Shown here in pieces: positions 18,081 to 28,241 of a DNA stretch of 39,930 nt (the stretch's first letter is position 1; each line of letters opens with the position of its first letter). The notes under the pieces were generated by a model, which had not been told where the DNA came from, searched no databases, and saw only the letters and a list, made by a program, of their open reading frames with translations. The DNA lies in contig DYLC01000003.1 of assembly GCA_020722285.1 (NCBI GenBank), forward strand, positions 1 through 39,930, given 5' to 3'. The DNA comes from Desulfobulbus propionicus (GTDB taxonomy: Bacteria > Desulfobacterota > Dissulfuribacteria > Dissulfuribacterales > DYLC01). The translations under genes were made by a program, and so were the position numbers.

Positions 18081-18251
18081 ATGATATTGCCTGATCTGCT
18101 TAAAGGCGCCCTTGTCAGGCGTTACAAACGTTTTTTTGCGGATGTCGTCCTTGAAACAGGACAGACTGTCACTGCTCACACCCCAAACACAGGGGCCATG
18201 TTGACCTGTTCTGAGCTTGTGAATTTAACCAGAAACACCCCTAAAAAATAA
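18081..18251 (+). pseudogene. sfsA: Truncated sfsA (sugar fermentation stimulation protein) N-terminus
   Basis: Own translation: [56 protein letters not shown]; matches the SfsA N-terminal pattern and stops at 56 aa. Confidence 0.75.
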
Positions 18252-18365
18252 ATCTTGCAAAGATGTTACTTCAGTTACTTGCCAAACTTTGTGGAAGAGT
18301 TTAGATATCAGCATACATTAAAATTTATTGAGAAAAGGTTTGAGTTAGTGGATAGTTTTGAGCTT

Positions 18366-19406
18366 ATGCTGTCAAAAATAAAACCAGTCTCTCGTGTTGA
18401 GGAGGGGAGATTGCAGGCCCATCTGGATAACCTCACTAAGCCTGTTGGAAGTCTTGGACGGCTTGAAGAGTTGGCAAAAGATTATTGCCTGAAGTGTGGC
18501 GTGTCATATCCTCATATTCCTAAGAAGTGTGTTGTGGTGTTTGCAGCAGACCACGGTGTGACACAGGAAAATGTCAGCCTGTATCCAAAAGAGGTGACCT
18601 ATCAGATGGTCAGGAATTTCCTGAACGGAGGGGCTGGGATCAATGTCCTGGCGCGTCATGCCGGAGCAGACGTCAAGATAGTGGATATCGGTGTGGATCA
18701 TGTATTTGATAACGAAACTATCCAGGCCGGGCTGTATAATAAAAAAGTAATAATGGGCACCAAAAACATGGTCAATGGCCCTGCGATGACAAAGGATGAA
18801 GTTATCTCGGCTATAACGGCTGGCATTGAAATGGCGGGGGTGTGTGTTCAGGAGGGTTTTGGCCTGCTTGCCACAGGAGAGATGGGGATTGGCAATACTA
18901 CTGCTGCGAGCGCTGTCACTGCTGTTCTGTGCCATAAAACCCCGGAAGAGGTCACAGGAAGAGGCACAGGGATAAGTGAATCCGTCAGGATTAACAAGAT
19001 AAATATCATAGAAAAGTCGATCGCACTGAACAGGCCGGATCCATCTGACCCGATTGATGTGCTTGCCAAGGTGGGCGGGGCTGAAATCGCCGGTATCTGC
19101 GGTTTTATTCTTGGCGCTGCCTTGCACAAAGTACCTGTTATAACAGATGGTTTTATCTCTACTGCTGGCGCCCTTGCCGCCTGCCGGATTTCCATCCATG
19201 CAAAAGACTATATTTTTGCTTCGCATGTTTCTGTGGAAAAGGGGCATCGCATACAGCTTGAACAGATAGGGATAAAACCCCTTTTGGATATGGGGCTCAG
19301 GCTTGGGGAAGGGACAGGGGCAGCCCTTGCTATGACCCTTATTGATGCTGCAATCAAAATATTTACTGAGATGGCCACTTTTGAAAGCGCTGGTGTCTCG
19401 AACTGA
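18366..19406 (+). CDS. cobT: Nicotinate-nucleotide--dimethylbenzimidazole phosphoribosyltransferase
   Basis: LDNLTKPVGSLGRLEELA, VFAADHGVTQE, GEMGIGNTTAASA; start trimmed to MLSKIKPV. Confidence 0.95.
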   Translation: MLSKIKPVSRVEEGRLQAHLDNLTKPVGSLGRLEELAKDYCLKCGVSYPHIPKKCVVVFAADHGVTQENVSLYPKEVTYQMVRNFLNGGAGINVLARHAGADVKIVDIGVDHVFDNETIQAGLYNKKVIMGTKNMVNGPAMTKDEVISAITAGIEMAGVCVQEGFGLLATGEMGIGNTTAASAVTAVLCHKTPEEVTGRGTGISESVRINKINIIEKSIALNRPDPSDPIDVLAKVGGAEIAGICGFILGAALHKVPVITDGFISTAGALAACRISIHAKDYIFASHVSVEKGHRIQLEQIGIKPLLDMGLRLGEGTGAALAMTLIDAAIKIFTEMATFESAGVSN

Positions 19407-19414
19407 AAAAGTCC

Positions 19415-19615
19415 ATGCTCCAGCCTGTCAATAACTTTCAGTCAAAACCTTTGATACTCATAGCTGATGATGATCAGATGGGATTTGATGTAATTCTATT
19501 GTTAAAGGAAAACTTGAGCATAAATTGCATCCATGAAAATGTCGTTTCGATGGACGCTACACATTATGAAGATTTTCTTTTAGAGCGTAGAAAGTTAATG
19601 GCAAAAAAAAATTAA
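19415..19615 (+). other. Small ORF with receiver-domain-like start (ILIADDDQ), possible remnant
   Basis: 66 aa; only beta1/acidic pocket-like motif recognisable. Confidence 0.3.
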
Positions 19616-19719
19616 AGACTATTATAACTCATTATGACAAAAAAGCCGACCCCCTAACAAAGAGAATTATACTTTTACCAATTTACAACCCACAAGAGTG
19701 CGTCAGCCGCCGAGGTCAC

Positions 19720-19746
19720 AAAAAAACCCGCTATTTACATAGCGGG
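19720..19746 (-). terminator. Rho-independent terminator of the cytochrome gene
   Basis: Minus strand CCCGCTAT-GTAA-ATAGCGGGTTTTTT. Confidence 0.85.
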
Positions 19747-19776
19747 CTTCTGACTTGTAATACTCAAAGAGTCAGG

Positions 19777-20139
19777 TTACTTATGGCACTCAGCACACTT
19801 GGTTGGGCCAGCCTTCTTCTGTTCATGGCAACCTTTGCAGTTCTTGTGCATATTGTCAGCGGGCTTTCCAAGCTCATGACAGGTAGCACATTTCTCGATC
19901 TTCTGGCCAGCAACATAGGCTACCTGCTTGCCATCAGCACCCTTGCTGTGATGGCACTCTCCACATGTTGTCTTTCCCTGGTGAGCCTTGTGATTAAAGG
20001 CTACAGGGGCCTTTTTGCCGGCTGGTCCAGCAAGGCTGATGGTATCAGGACCTTCTGCTGACACGAGAGATGCAGCCCCAACAAGACCAAATGCACATGC
20101 AGCTACAAGAGAAACTTTAATTGACTTCTTCATTGACAA
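19777..20139 (-). CDS. Tetraheme cytochrome c3-family protein
   Basis: Signal peptide; four CxxCH motifs: CGECH, CATCH, CKGCH, CAECH. Confidence 0.88.
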   Translation of the reverse strand: MSMKKSIKVSLVAACAFGLVGAASLVSAEGPDTISLAGPAGKKAPVAFNHKAHQGKTTCGECHHSKGADGKQVAYVAGQKIEKCATCHELGKPADNMHKNCKGCHEQKKAGPTKCAECHK

Positions 20140-20227
20140 ACCTCCCTTTTACGGATTTTTTTAATGCACGTCTCTTTTTAATGAGACTTGTATTATTTGT
20201 CAACAAGTATTTGATGCGCAAATGAAG

Positions 20228-21091
20228 TTATTGTTTTACACGCAGACTCAAATCAATTGCCTTAGCAGAATGAGTAAGCGCACCTGAGGAGATAATGTCC
20301 ACCCCGCTAAGCGCAATTTCTCTGACGTTTGCCAGTGTCACACCTCCAGATGCCTCCAAAAGCACCTCCGGCCTTCTGGCTCTGGCAAACATCACTGCCT
20401 TTGAAAGCTCTGTGACATCCATATTATCAAGAAGAACAGCATCAGCCCCTTCATCCAGCGCCTCGCGAAGCTGTTCAAAATCAGACACCTCAATCTGTAT
20501 CTTCAGCGGATGAGGGGCTCTCAGTCTGGCATTTCTGATTGCCTCCCTCACAGAGCCACAAGAGGCTATGTGGTTATCCTTGATAAGGATACCGTCTGAA
20601 AGACCAAATCTGTGGTTAAAACCTCCACCTACCCTGACCGCATACTTTTCCAGATGCCGGAGCCCCGGAGTAGTCTTCCTTGTATCCACAATACGGCAGG
20701 AAATCCCTTTTATTTCATTTGCAAATCTGCGGGTAAGCGTTGCAACTGCGCTCATCCTCTGCATAAAATTCAAAGCCACTCGTTCAGCCTGGAGTATGGA
20801 TGTTAACATCCCCTCGATTTCCAGCACTTGTGCGCCTTTTGACACAAAACTGCCATCCGGAAAATGCACATAAAATGACAACCCTTGGTTCATCTGCCTG
20901 AATGCCTCCATAGCTATCTCCACACCACAGATGATGCAGTCCTCTTTAGCTACAATACAGGCAGAGCCTTTTTTTTCTGCAGGCACAGTCAAAAAGGTTG
21001 TAATATCTCCTCCACCCAGATCTTCCCTGAGGGCATTGATAACTGCTTCAAGGTAAAGCAATTTATGTGGATGTCCTGCATGAGAAAACAC
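20228..21091 (-). CDS. nadC: Nicotinate-nucleotide pyrophosphorylase (carboxylating)
   Basis: EDLGGGDITT, RIVDTRKTTPGLRHLEKYAVRVGGGFNHRFGLSDGILIKDNHI. Confidence 0.96.
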   Translation of the reverse strand: MFSHAGHPHKLLYLEAVINALREDLGGGDITTFLTVPAEKKGSACIVAKEDCIICGVEIAMEAFRQMNQGLSFYVHFPDGSFVSKGAQVLEIEGMLTSILQAERVALNFMQRMSAVATLTRRFANEIKGISCRIVDTRKTTPGLRHLEKYAVRVGGGFNHRFGLSDGILIKDNHIASCGSVREAIRNARLRAPHPLKIQIEVSDFEQLREALDEGADAVLLDNMDVTELSKAVMFARARRPEVLLEASGGVTLANVREIALSGVDIISSGALTHSAKAIDLSLRVKQ

Positions 21092-21094
21092 CTC

Positions 21095-23752
21095 TTACCC
21101 CCCTACTTCTTGAAGGATGCGCATGCCTTCCTCTATGCGTTTAAGTCTCATCATCAGACCATCTGCCTTTTCCCGTTCCTTCTGAACCACTTCTTCCTTT
21201 GCCTTTTGAAGAAAACCGGGGTTGGCAAGCTTGGCATTCAGCTTTTCAAGCTCAGGGATCAATTTAGACTGCTCTTTTTTCAACTTTCCAAGCTCAGCCT
21301 CTACATTTATTATCCCTGCAAGCGGAACATGCACATCTATCTGATCCAGTACCACAGACATCACGCCAGAAGGTCGTTTGGCTGTGGCGTCAAGAAACTC
21401 CACTTGCTCTACCCTCGCAAGGTTTTGAAGGGCTTTCAGCTCATCCTCCACAATCCTGCGGGCAAATTCCGTATGAGCCACGACAATAATCTGTATGCCG
21501 ACAGCAGGATGCACATTCATCTCAGCCCTGATATTTCTGATGCCAGTGATGATCTCGATAAGAAGCCCTACAGATGTCTCTGCATCGTCATCCTGCCAGT
21601 CCTTGCAGGGCTTTGGATAGTCCTGCACACAGATAAAACCCTGTCTGCCAGGAAGATGATGCCACAACTCCTCTGTAACAAAAGGCATAAAGGGATGCAG
21701 AAGCCGTAAACTGTAATCCAGCACAAGAAGACTTACTGCCTGGGTCACAGTTTTTTCCGCAGAATCCTTGCTGTAAAAACCCTGTTTGGCAAACTCAAGA
21801 TACCAATCGCAGAACTCGCGCCAGAAAAACCCGTAAAGCTCACGGGCAGCCACGTCAAAATCAAACCTGTCCAAGGCAGATCGAATCTCTGAAACAGCCC
21901 TGTCAAGCCTTGCAAGTATCCACCTGTCTCGAAGGGTCAGACGACTGTAATCAATCTCTGGCGCAGCGCCATCAAGATTCATCAGAACAAGCCTTGAGGC
22001 ATTCCAGATCTTGTTCACGAAGTGCCTGTATCCATCAATCCTGTCCTCTGCAAGTTTTATATCTCTTCCATGGGCTGCAAGAGCTGCCAGGGTAAAACGC
22101 ACGGCATCAGTGCCATATTTTTCCATTACCACCAAGGGGTCAATAACATTTCCCTTGGACTTGCTCATTTTATGACCCTGGGCATCCCTTACAAGGGCAT
22201 GAAGATATACATACCTAAATGGCACATCCTTCATGAAGTGAATACCCATCATCATCATGCGCGCTACCCAGAAGAACAAAATATCAAAACTGGTGATCAG
22301 TACAGAGGTAGGATAAAAACGCTTCAGATCATCAGTCTGCTCCGGCCATCCAAGGGTTGAAAACGGCCAAAGCGCTGAACTGAACCATGTATCCAGCACG
22401 TCATGTTCCTGTTCGAGCCTGCTCCCTGCGCATTTACTGCAAACCTTTGGCTCTTCACGGGCAACCATCACCTCTCCACAATCAAGACAGTTCCATGCAG
22501 GAATTCTATGTCCCCACCATATCTGTCTGGAAATACACCAGTCCCGTATGTTGGTAAGCCACTCCTCATAGGTTCTGAACCAGGAATCAGGAAGAATATT
22601 AGTGCGTCCGTCCCTGACTGCCTCAAGGGCCTTTTTCGCCAGAGGGGCAGTGTGTACAAACCATTGTTTTGACACCCTTGGCTCAACAACTGTTCTGCAC
22701 CTGTAGCAACATCCCATTGCCAGACTGTGAGGGTCTTCCGCCTCAAGAAGACCAAGCGTCTGCAGGTCTTCAAGCACAGCCTTTCTCGCCTCATATCTGT
22801 CAAGCCCGGCATATTTGCCGCCATTTTCGTTTACCCTGGCATTAACATCAAAAATGTTGACAGATGCCAGATTATGACGTCTTGCAATCTCGAAGTCATT
22901 GAAATCATGGGCAGGAGTAACCTTTACAGCGCCAGTTCCAAACTCAACATCAACCGCATCATCCGCCACAACCGGTATCTCTCTGTTTACCAAAGGCAGA
23001 ATGAGATTTCTGCCAATCAGATGTCTGTAACGCTCGTCTGAAGGATTGACAGCAACACCAGTATCACCAAGCATGGTTTCTGGCCTGGTAGTTGCCACAA
23101 CCACATAAGAACTGTCTCCAGAAACAGGATACTTGATTCTCCAGATACTTCCAGTTACAGGCTCATGTTCCACCTCAATATCGGCAAGGGCTGTGTGGCA
23201 CCGCGGACACCAGTTGATGATATAGTCGCCCTTGTAAATAAGCCCTTCCTCATACAACCTGACAAAAACCTCTCTGACTGCCTTTGAAAGCCCTTCGTCC
23301 ATGGTGAAACGCTCGCGTGACCAGTCGCATGACGCCCCAAGCCTTTTAAGCTGATGAATTATCCTGCCGCCGGACTCCTTTTTCCACTGCCACACCCTTT
23401 CAATAAATGCATCCCGCCCAAGTGCATCCCGATGTGTGCCTTCGGCCTTTAACTGTCTTTCCACCACATTCTGGGTGGCAATGCCGGCATGGTCTGTACC
23501 AGGCATCCAGAGGGTATTGTAGCCATCCATTCTTTTGTATCTTACAAGCACATCCTGAAGCGTATTGTTCAGGGCATGGCCTATGTGCAAAACGCCTGTG
23601 ACATTAGGCGGTGGAATCACAACGGAAAAATCAGGGCTATTCTCTCTGTGGGTTGCCTTAAAAACCTCTGCATCAAGCCATGCCTTATACCAGCGAGTTT
23701 CCACATCCGAAAACTCATAGGCCTTGGCAATCTGACTGCCTGTCTCATTCAT
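21095..23752 (-). CDS. valS: Valyl-tRNA synthetase
   Basis: PPPNVTGVLHIGHALNNTLQD (HIGH), KMSKSKGNVIDP (KMSKS), C-terminal coiled coil. Confidence 0.97.
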   Translation of the reverse strand: MNETGSQIAKAYEFSDVETRWYKAWLDAEVFKATHRENSPDFSVVIPPPNVTGVLHIGHALNNTLQDVLVRYKRMDGYNTLWMPGTDHAGIATQNVVERQLKAEGTHRDALGRDAFIERVWQWKKESGGRIIHQLKRLGASCDWSRERFTMDEGLSKAVREVFVRLYEEGLIYKGDYIINWCPRCHTALADIEVEHEPVTGSIWRIKYPVSGDSSYVVVATTRPETMLGDTGVAVNPSDERYRHLIGRNLILPLVNREIPVVADDAVDVEFGTGAVKVTPAHDFNDFEIARRHNLASVNIFDVNARVNENGGKYAGLDRYEARKAVLEDLQTLGLLEAEDPHSLAMGCCYRCRTVVEPRVSKQWFVHTAPLAKKALEAVRDGRTNILPDSWFRTYEEWLTNIRDWCISRQIWWGHRIPAWNCLDCGEVMVAREEPKVCSKCAGSRLEQEHDVLDTWFSSALWPFSTLGWPEQTDDLKRFYPTSVLITSFDILFFWVARMMMMGIHFMKDVPFRYVYLHALVRDAQGHKMSKSKGNVIDPLVVMEKYGTDAVRFTLAALAAHGRDIKLAEDRIDGYRHFVNKIWNASRLVLMNLDGAAPEIDYSRLTLRDRWILARLDRAVSEIRSALDRFDFDVAARELYGFFWREFCDWYLEFAKQGFYSKDSAEKTVTQAVSLLVLDYSLRLLHPFMPFVTEELWHHLPGRQGFICVQDYPKPCKDWQDDDAETSVGLLIEIITGIRNIRAEMNVHPAVGIQIIVVAHTEFARRIVEDELKALQNLARVEQVEFLDATAKRPSGVMSVVLDQIDVHVPLAGIINVEAELGKLKKEQSKLIPELEKLNAKLANPGFLQKAKEEVVQKEREKADGLMMRLKRIEEGMRILQEVGG

Positions 23753-25164
23753 GCAATACTCCTTTCACCTTTCCCTATTTCCCTGGAGACGATCAACTTT
23801 ATTTCATTCACATCTGCCTGGCTTACAACCAGCTTCTGCGGCATCCCTTCAAGCTTTTTGATACTCACTGGAACAGGAGGCAAAGCGCTGATAGCATCCT
23901 GAACAGTCTCAGGGAACTTGGCAGGATGGGCAGTTGCAAGACATATGATCTCACCCCCCGTCAACCTTTCATAAAGCTTTTGTGCGGCGGCAAATCCTAC
24001 AGCAGTATGCGGATCCAGCAAATAACCATATTTTATATATGTGCTTTTAATTGTTTCAGAGGTAAGCCCCCTGTCCACGGAAACAGATTCAAACTCCTCC
24101 CGCGTCTTTCTGAGTTGCTCAGGAGTCACCTCAATATCAACCCCTCTATCAAATGCCTCCATTTTTTCCCTGACCTTCTGGCTGTCCTTATCAAAAAGAT
24201 AATAGAGATATCTCTCGAAATTGCTCGCTACCTGAATATCCATTGATGGGCTTGTCGTGGACTTTACTGACCTGCTCCTGACATATCGGCCTTCCTGTAT
24301 AAAACGTGTCAGAATATCGTTTTCATTGGTTGCAAGAACCAGCCTGCCAATACGGCTGCCTATCATGTTACGGGCTATAAAACCTGCAAAAATATCACCG
24401 AAGTTACCTGTTGGCACGGAAAAATACACTTTTTCTGTATGATCCATCAACTTCAAAAATGCATATACATAATAAACCACCTGCGCCAGCACACGAGCCC
24501 AGTTGATGGAATTTACGGCTGCAAGGTTATGACTTTTTCTGAACTCAAGATCATTGAAGATCGTCTTTACAATAGCCTGACAATCATCAAATGTGCCCTC
24601 AACAGCTATGTTAACCACATTCTCATCTGTAACTGTTGTCATTTGCAGTTCTTGCACATGACTCACCCGTTTGTGAGGATGCAGGATAAAAATCGAGATA
24701 TTCGGTCTGCCCCTGACACCATGAATAGCAGCGCTTCCAGTATCTCCGGACGTAGCGCCGATGATCTTAATACGCTCCCCTCTTTCCTTCAAAATATATG
24801 CAAAAAAATTACCCAGAAGCTGAAGTGCAATGTCTTTGAATGCAAGAGTAGGCCCATGAAACAGCTCAAGCACCCACATATCTCCTACCCTCACAAGTGG
24901 TGTTATGTCCGGATGAGTGAAGCGGCTGTAAGCATCATCAATCATAACCTTGAGTTCCTGGCGGGAAATGTCATCTATAAAAAGAGACATGACTTCAAGG
25001 GCAACTTGCTGATAAGTCATTTTTTTCCAGCCAAGCAAAGTGTCTTCAGAAAGACTGGGGATACTCTCAGACACCAGAAGGCCGCCATCTGTGGCAAGCC
25101 CCATCAAAACTGCTTCCTTAAACGATATGGGAGAAATACCTCCCCTTGTGCTTATGTATTGCAT
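23749..25164 (-). CDS. thrC: Threonine synthase
   Basis: MQYISTRGG...LFHGPTLAFKDIALQLLGN, GATSGDTGSAAIHG. Confidence 0.96.
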   Translation of the reverse strand: MQYISTRGGISPISFKEAVLMGLATDGGLLVSESIPSLSEDTLLGWKKMTYQQVALEVMSLFIDDISRQELKVMIDDAYSRFTHPDITPLVRVGDMWVLELFHGPTLAFKDIALQLLGNFFAYILKERGERIKIIGATSGDTGSAAIHGVRGRPNISIFILHPHKRVSHVQELQMTTVTDENVVNIAVEGTFDDCQAIVKTIFNDLEFRKSHNLAAVNSINWARVLAQVVYYVYAFLKLMDHTEKVYFSVPTGNFGDIFAGFIARNMIGSRIGRLVLATNENDILTRFIQEGRYVRSRSVKSTTSPSMDIQVASNFERYLYYLFDKDSQKVREKMEAFDRGVDIEVTPEQLRKTREEFESVSVDRGLTSETIKSTYIKYGYLLDPHTAVGFAAAQKLYERLTGGEIICLATAHPAKFPETVQDAISALPPVPVSIKKLEGMPQKLVVSQADVNEIKLIVSREIGKGERSIA

Positions 25165-25165
25165 A

Positions 25166-26374
25166 CTAAAACAATGTCCCGTTTTTAAGTGATATTATGA
25201 TTCCAAGCCCTGCCACAAGTACAAACCAGAGGACAGGAAGCGCCGCAGCAAGACGCCCTAAGCCATGAGGATGATTTTTGTCAGAACCGTTTCGCGCAAG
25301 ATTCACAGCAACCAAAACCGGATAGGCCATAACAACAAGCCCTCCTATAAATGTCCCGAAGAAAAGAACAGCGCTGCCCCAATCAACGGCAAGCTTATAG
25401 TCAAAAATACTGTAACCAACCTTTGCAACATAGACCATTCTTAATGCTTCACGTGCATAAGACATCAAAAATACCGTAACCAAGACGCCAATGGCACATT
25501 TTATGGCATTTTCTGATGGATCCTTCTGGCTTGTCATCAAAAGTCCCAAAAGACCAAGCCCTGCGCCTGCCCCAAGCAACAGAAATGGATTGGACAAAAA
25601 GAATAAGTCATGAGGCAATGTTAAAAGCCACCAGAAACCGACCACCACCTGAGCAACAGTGAAATAAAGGGCAAGTTTTGCCCCCAGTTCACCCACAAAT
25701 CTGAGATACGAAGGCTGGTAATCCTTTCTTTCCTTAAAAAACCAGGCATACAGCATAAGATAGACACCTGTCACAGCAAAAGAAGGGACAATAAAATGCA
25801 GTAACCTGGCAGGTTCAATGAGATACAGCCCTTTGCCATGAGTAATGACTGAATCGCCAGCTACAATCCAATCCTTCCATTTTTGCGGATAAAGCTGCTC
25901 CACAGACAGGCCATGAATGATGAAGGCCGAAACCAGAAGTCCAGCCAGAGAAAGCGCTGCCCAGACTGGATTTGAGCCCTTCTCCTTGTCCTTTTTAAGG
26001 TAAAAAATATAGGCGCATGTAAATGCCACGGCAATAGCCAGCAAAAAACCAAGCGCCCAATAGGCTGACATGGTATTGGCAGTGTACCAGAATGGATCAT
26101 AAATCACCTGAACAAAGAGAAGCGGGGCAACCCCAAGCACCATTGCCACAGATACGCCAACAGTATTTGAACGGGCCAGCGCAGCGCTCAACCTCAAAGA
26201 CTCCGCAGTTCCCTTAAGCCTCATCCAGAGAGCCAAGAAGGACCCACCAACAACGATGTTAACCACAAGGATATGAAGACAAAAGGTCAACACCATTAAC
26301 ACCTGAAAAACAATGGGATAAAAAGGCACACCTGCAGGGTCCCGCATCATGCTGAGATATTGACTAAGTTCCAT
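25166..26374 (-). CDS. Cytochrome bd-superfamily-like membrane subunit (II)
   Basis: Multi-TM; LHILVVNIVVGGSFLALWMRL and LLHFIVPSFAVTGVYLMLY resemble CydA helices; adjacent to the heme-c-fused subunit. Confidence 0.7.
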   Translation of the reverse strand: MELSQYLSMMRDPAGVPFYPIVFQVLMVLTFCLHILVVNIVVGGSFLALWMRLKGTAESLRLSAALARSNTVGVSVAMVLGVAPLLFVQVIYDPFWYTANTMSAYWALGFLLAIAVAFTCAYIFYLKKDKEKGSNPVWAALSLAGLLVSAFIIHGLSVEQLYPQKWKDWIVAGDSVITHGKGLYLIEPARLLHFIVPSFAVTGVYLMLYAWFFKERKDYQPSYLRFVGELGAKLALYFTVAQVVVGFWWLLTLPHDLFFLSNPFLLLGAGAGLGLLGLLMTSQKDPSENAIKCAIGVLVTVFLMSYAREALRMVYVAKVGYSIFDYKLAVDWGSAVLFFGTFIGGLVVMAYPVLVAVNLARNGSDKNHPHGLGRLAAALPVLWFVLVAGLGIIISLKNGTLF

Positions 26375-26388
26375 TTAGCACCTCCTCG

Positions 26389-27711
26389 CTACTTGCAAAT
26401 TGAAGCAAGCCAGGCCGCGGCTGCCTGCTTGTCATCGTCTGTGCCTGCAAATGGTGGCATATAGGCATAGCCTTCAAGCGCATCCAGAAACACTGCAATA
26501 TCTTCCTCTGCTGTCATGCCAATTCGATCCAAAAACACAGGCAAAGAACGAAGCCTTGCATTTTTCTCAAAGGAATGACAATTGCCACACTGATGCAGGG
26601 CTATCATCCTGCCTGCTGCCAGCCTGCCTGCATCTGAAGATTTTTTTGCCTCATCCGGCAAAAAATACAGACTTGAGAGAAATCCGTTTTCTTTCATTGA
26701 AGCCAGCTCCGCCTTTATCCCCTTACCAGGAACATCAGAGGCGACAATCTGGTTTCCATACATATATCCATTTATTATATAGGGCCTCCTGACTCCCTCC
26801 CTGAACCCTTCTGTTGCAAAAATACCTGCAAAAAGCACTGCTATCATCAAAATGCCGCTGTATGTGCCAGGCACCTTTGGAACGCTGATGCCAAGCAGAA
26901 AATACAGAAAAACTGCCCCAAAACCACCGGCAGCCACATACAACAGATGTTTCAAGTAAGGAAGTCCAGCGCCTAAACCAAGGTCTTTTGCAGCTTGAGG
27001 CATCTTTACCACAAACCATACAGACATCAGAACAGTAAGCAACGTCCCTATAGCGCCCCACACAGAGGCAAGCCTGACTATGGCCTCGCGAGTCTCCGGT
27101 TTTTCCAGCCTGCCGGCAGCGATTATTGCATACATACCTGCAATCCCGCACATCAGAGCCGTGCGTAAAAAAAGCTGAGGCCAGTATGTATCATTAAAAA
27201 AACCGTCAAAAAAGCCGCCTGTCACAAGCCACTTGCCACCTGAAAGCATGAACGCCAGGATACCGGTGATAATAATCATACTTATCCATGCCGCCCATGC
27301 ATATATCCAGCCTATGCGCAAATGCGCTTTAACATCAATTTTTCCAAGCGTATAATAGTAGACATAAATCGCCACTATTTCGATGACAAAAAAGACCCAC
27401 TCAGTGGCCCAGCCCCAGACATAATTATGTATGAGGGAAGAAAGAGAACGGGGGCTTGCAATGGTAGCGGAAAACCATATTCCAACCCCGGTAATTGAGC
27501 CATAAACAAAGCAGAAAATCAGGATAAGCAGTGTATATTTTCGGATAAACTCCAGAAAATCAGGACGATTTTCCTTCAACGCCTTTTGCTCAATGAATAC
27601 ATTGAACCAGAATGCCCCTGTGGCAAGATGGCTTGGCAAAATGTGAAAACTTGCAATCAGCGCGATAAAAAGGGCTGAAGTAAACCCTGGCACTTCCCAA
27701 AAAGGATACAT
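26389..27711 (-). CDS. Cytochrome bd-superfamily-like subunit I with fused C-terminal cytochrome c domain
   Basis: [21 protein letters not shown] and [10 protein letters not shown] resemble CydA helices; C-terminal CGNCH and a single-heme domain. Confidence 0.75.
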   Translation of the reverse strand: MYPFWEVPGFTSALFIALIASFHILPSHLATGAFWFNVFIEQKALKENRPDFLEFIRKYTLLILIFCFVYGSITGVGIWFSATIASPRSLSSLIHNYVWGWATEWVFFVIEIVAIYVYYYTLGKIDVKAHLRIGWIYAWAAWISMIIITGILAFMLSGGKWLVTGGFFDGFFNDTYWPQLFLRTALMCGIAGMYAIIAAGRLEKPETREAIVRLASVWGAIGTLLTVLMSVWFVVKMPQAAKDLGLGAGLPYLKHLLYVAAGGFGAVFLYFLLGISVPKVPGTYSGILMIAVLFAGIFATEGFREGVRRPYIINGYMYGNQIVASDVPGKGIKAELASMKENGFLSSLYFLPDEAKKSSDAGRLAAGRMIALHQCGNCHSFEKNARLRSLPVFLDRIGMTAEEDIAVFLDALEGYAYMPPFAGTDDDKQAAAAWLASICK

Positions 27712-27790
27712 AATGCTTCCTCCCTTTAAATTAAATTAAAAGCAACAAAAAAATCCCATAAATATCTTACAACCCAAAAATCCAAAGACG

Positions 27791-27982
27791 TCAAGGCAGC
27801 GGCTCCAGGATAATCTTTCTGGCTATCATGTCTATTTTAATAATCCTGGCTGAAAGCCTCTTATGCTCACCAAAAAATCCTTTGACTGACACCCCGTTGT
27901 CATCTGGCTCCACAGAAATCACATCCTTGAGGATTTCAACCTCATCACTGCCGCTCTTTATCACCACACTGGTTTGACACAT
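27791..27982 (-). CDS. CooT family nickel-binding-like small protein
   Basis: MCQTSVVIKSGSDEVEILKDVISVEPDDNGVSVKGFFGEHKRLSARIIKIDMIARKIILEPL; CooT family pattern. Confidence 0.75.
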   Translation of the reverse strand: MCQTSVVIKSGSDEVEILKDVISVEPDDNGVSVKGFFGEHKRLSARIIKIDMIARKIILEPLP

Positions 27983-28131
27983 ACCACCTCCTCAGTCAGC
28001 TTTAATCTTCATTTTTTCTCTTTACTATCATAACATTTTTTTATAGACTGAAACAATATAAAACATGCCTCTGAATAATTCCCGGTTTACGATGATTGCT
28101 GGGAATGTTGAAGGCTCATTATATAATATAA

Positions 28132-28212
28132 AGGGTGGTTCCAAAAATTGTTCTTTTGCCCAAGAGCTGCGTTTTGCCCTTGAACAAAATTTATATTTTT
28201 TGGCGCCACCCT
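28132..28212 (-). repeat. Intergenic repeat family 2, full palindromic copy (81 bp)
   Basis: AGGGTGGTTCCAAAAATTGTTC...GAACAAAATTTATATTTTTTGGCGCCACCCT; terminal inverted repeats. Confidence 0.7.
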
Positions 28213-28241
28213 AAAATCATACTGTTTGTAGGAGAGATGAT

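Noticed and set aside
18504-19247. 247-aa antisense ORF within cobT
   Set aside because: Complement of conserved cobT; composition and lack of motifs indicate a shadow ORF.
19415-19615. Stand-alone miniature response regulator
   Set aside because: Only the first strand-like motif ILIADDDQ is recognisable; the conserved phospho-Asp and Lys regions are missing, so not claimed as functional.
20885-25188. Long plus-strand ORFs over valS, nadC and thrC (20885..21709, 24439..25188 and others)
   Set aside because: Antisense shadows of well-supported synthetase and synthase genes, rich in Cys/His/Ser as expected for shadow frames.
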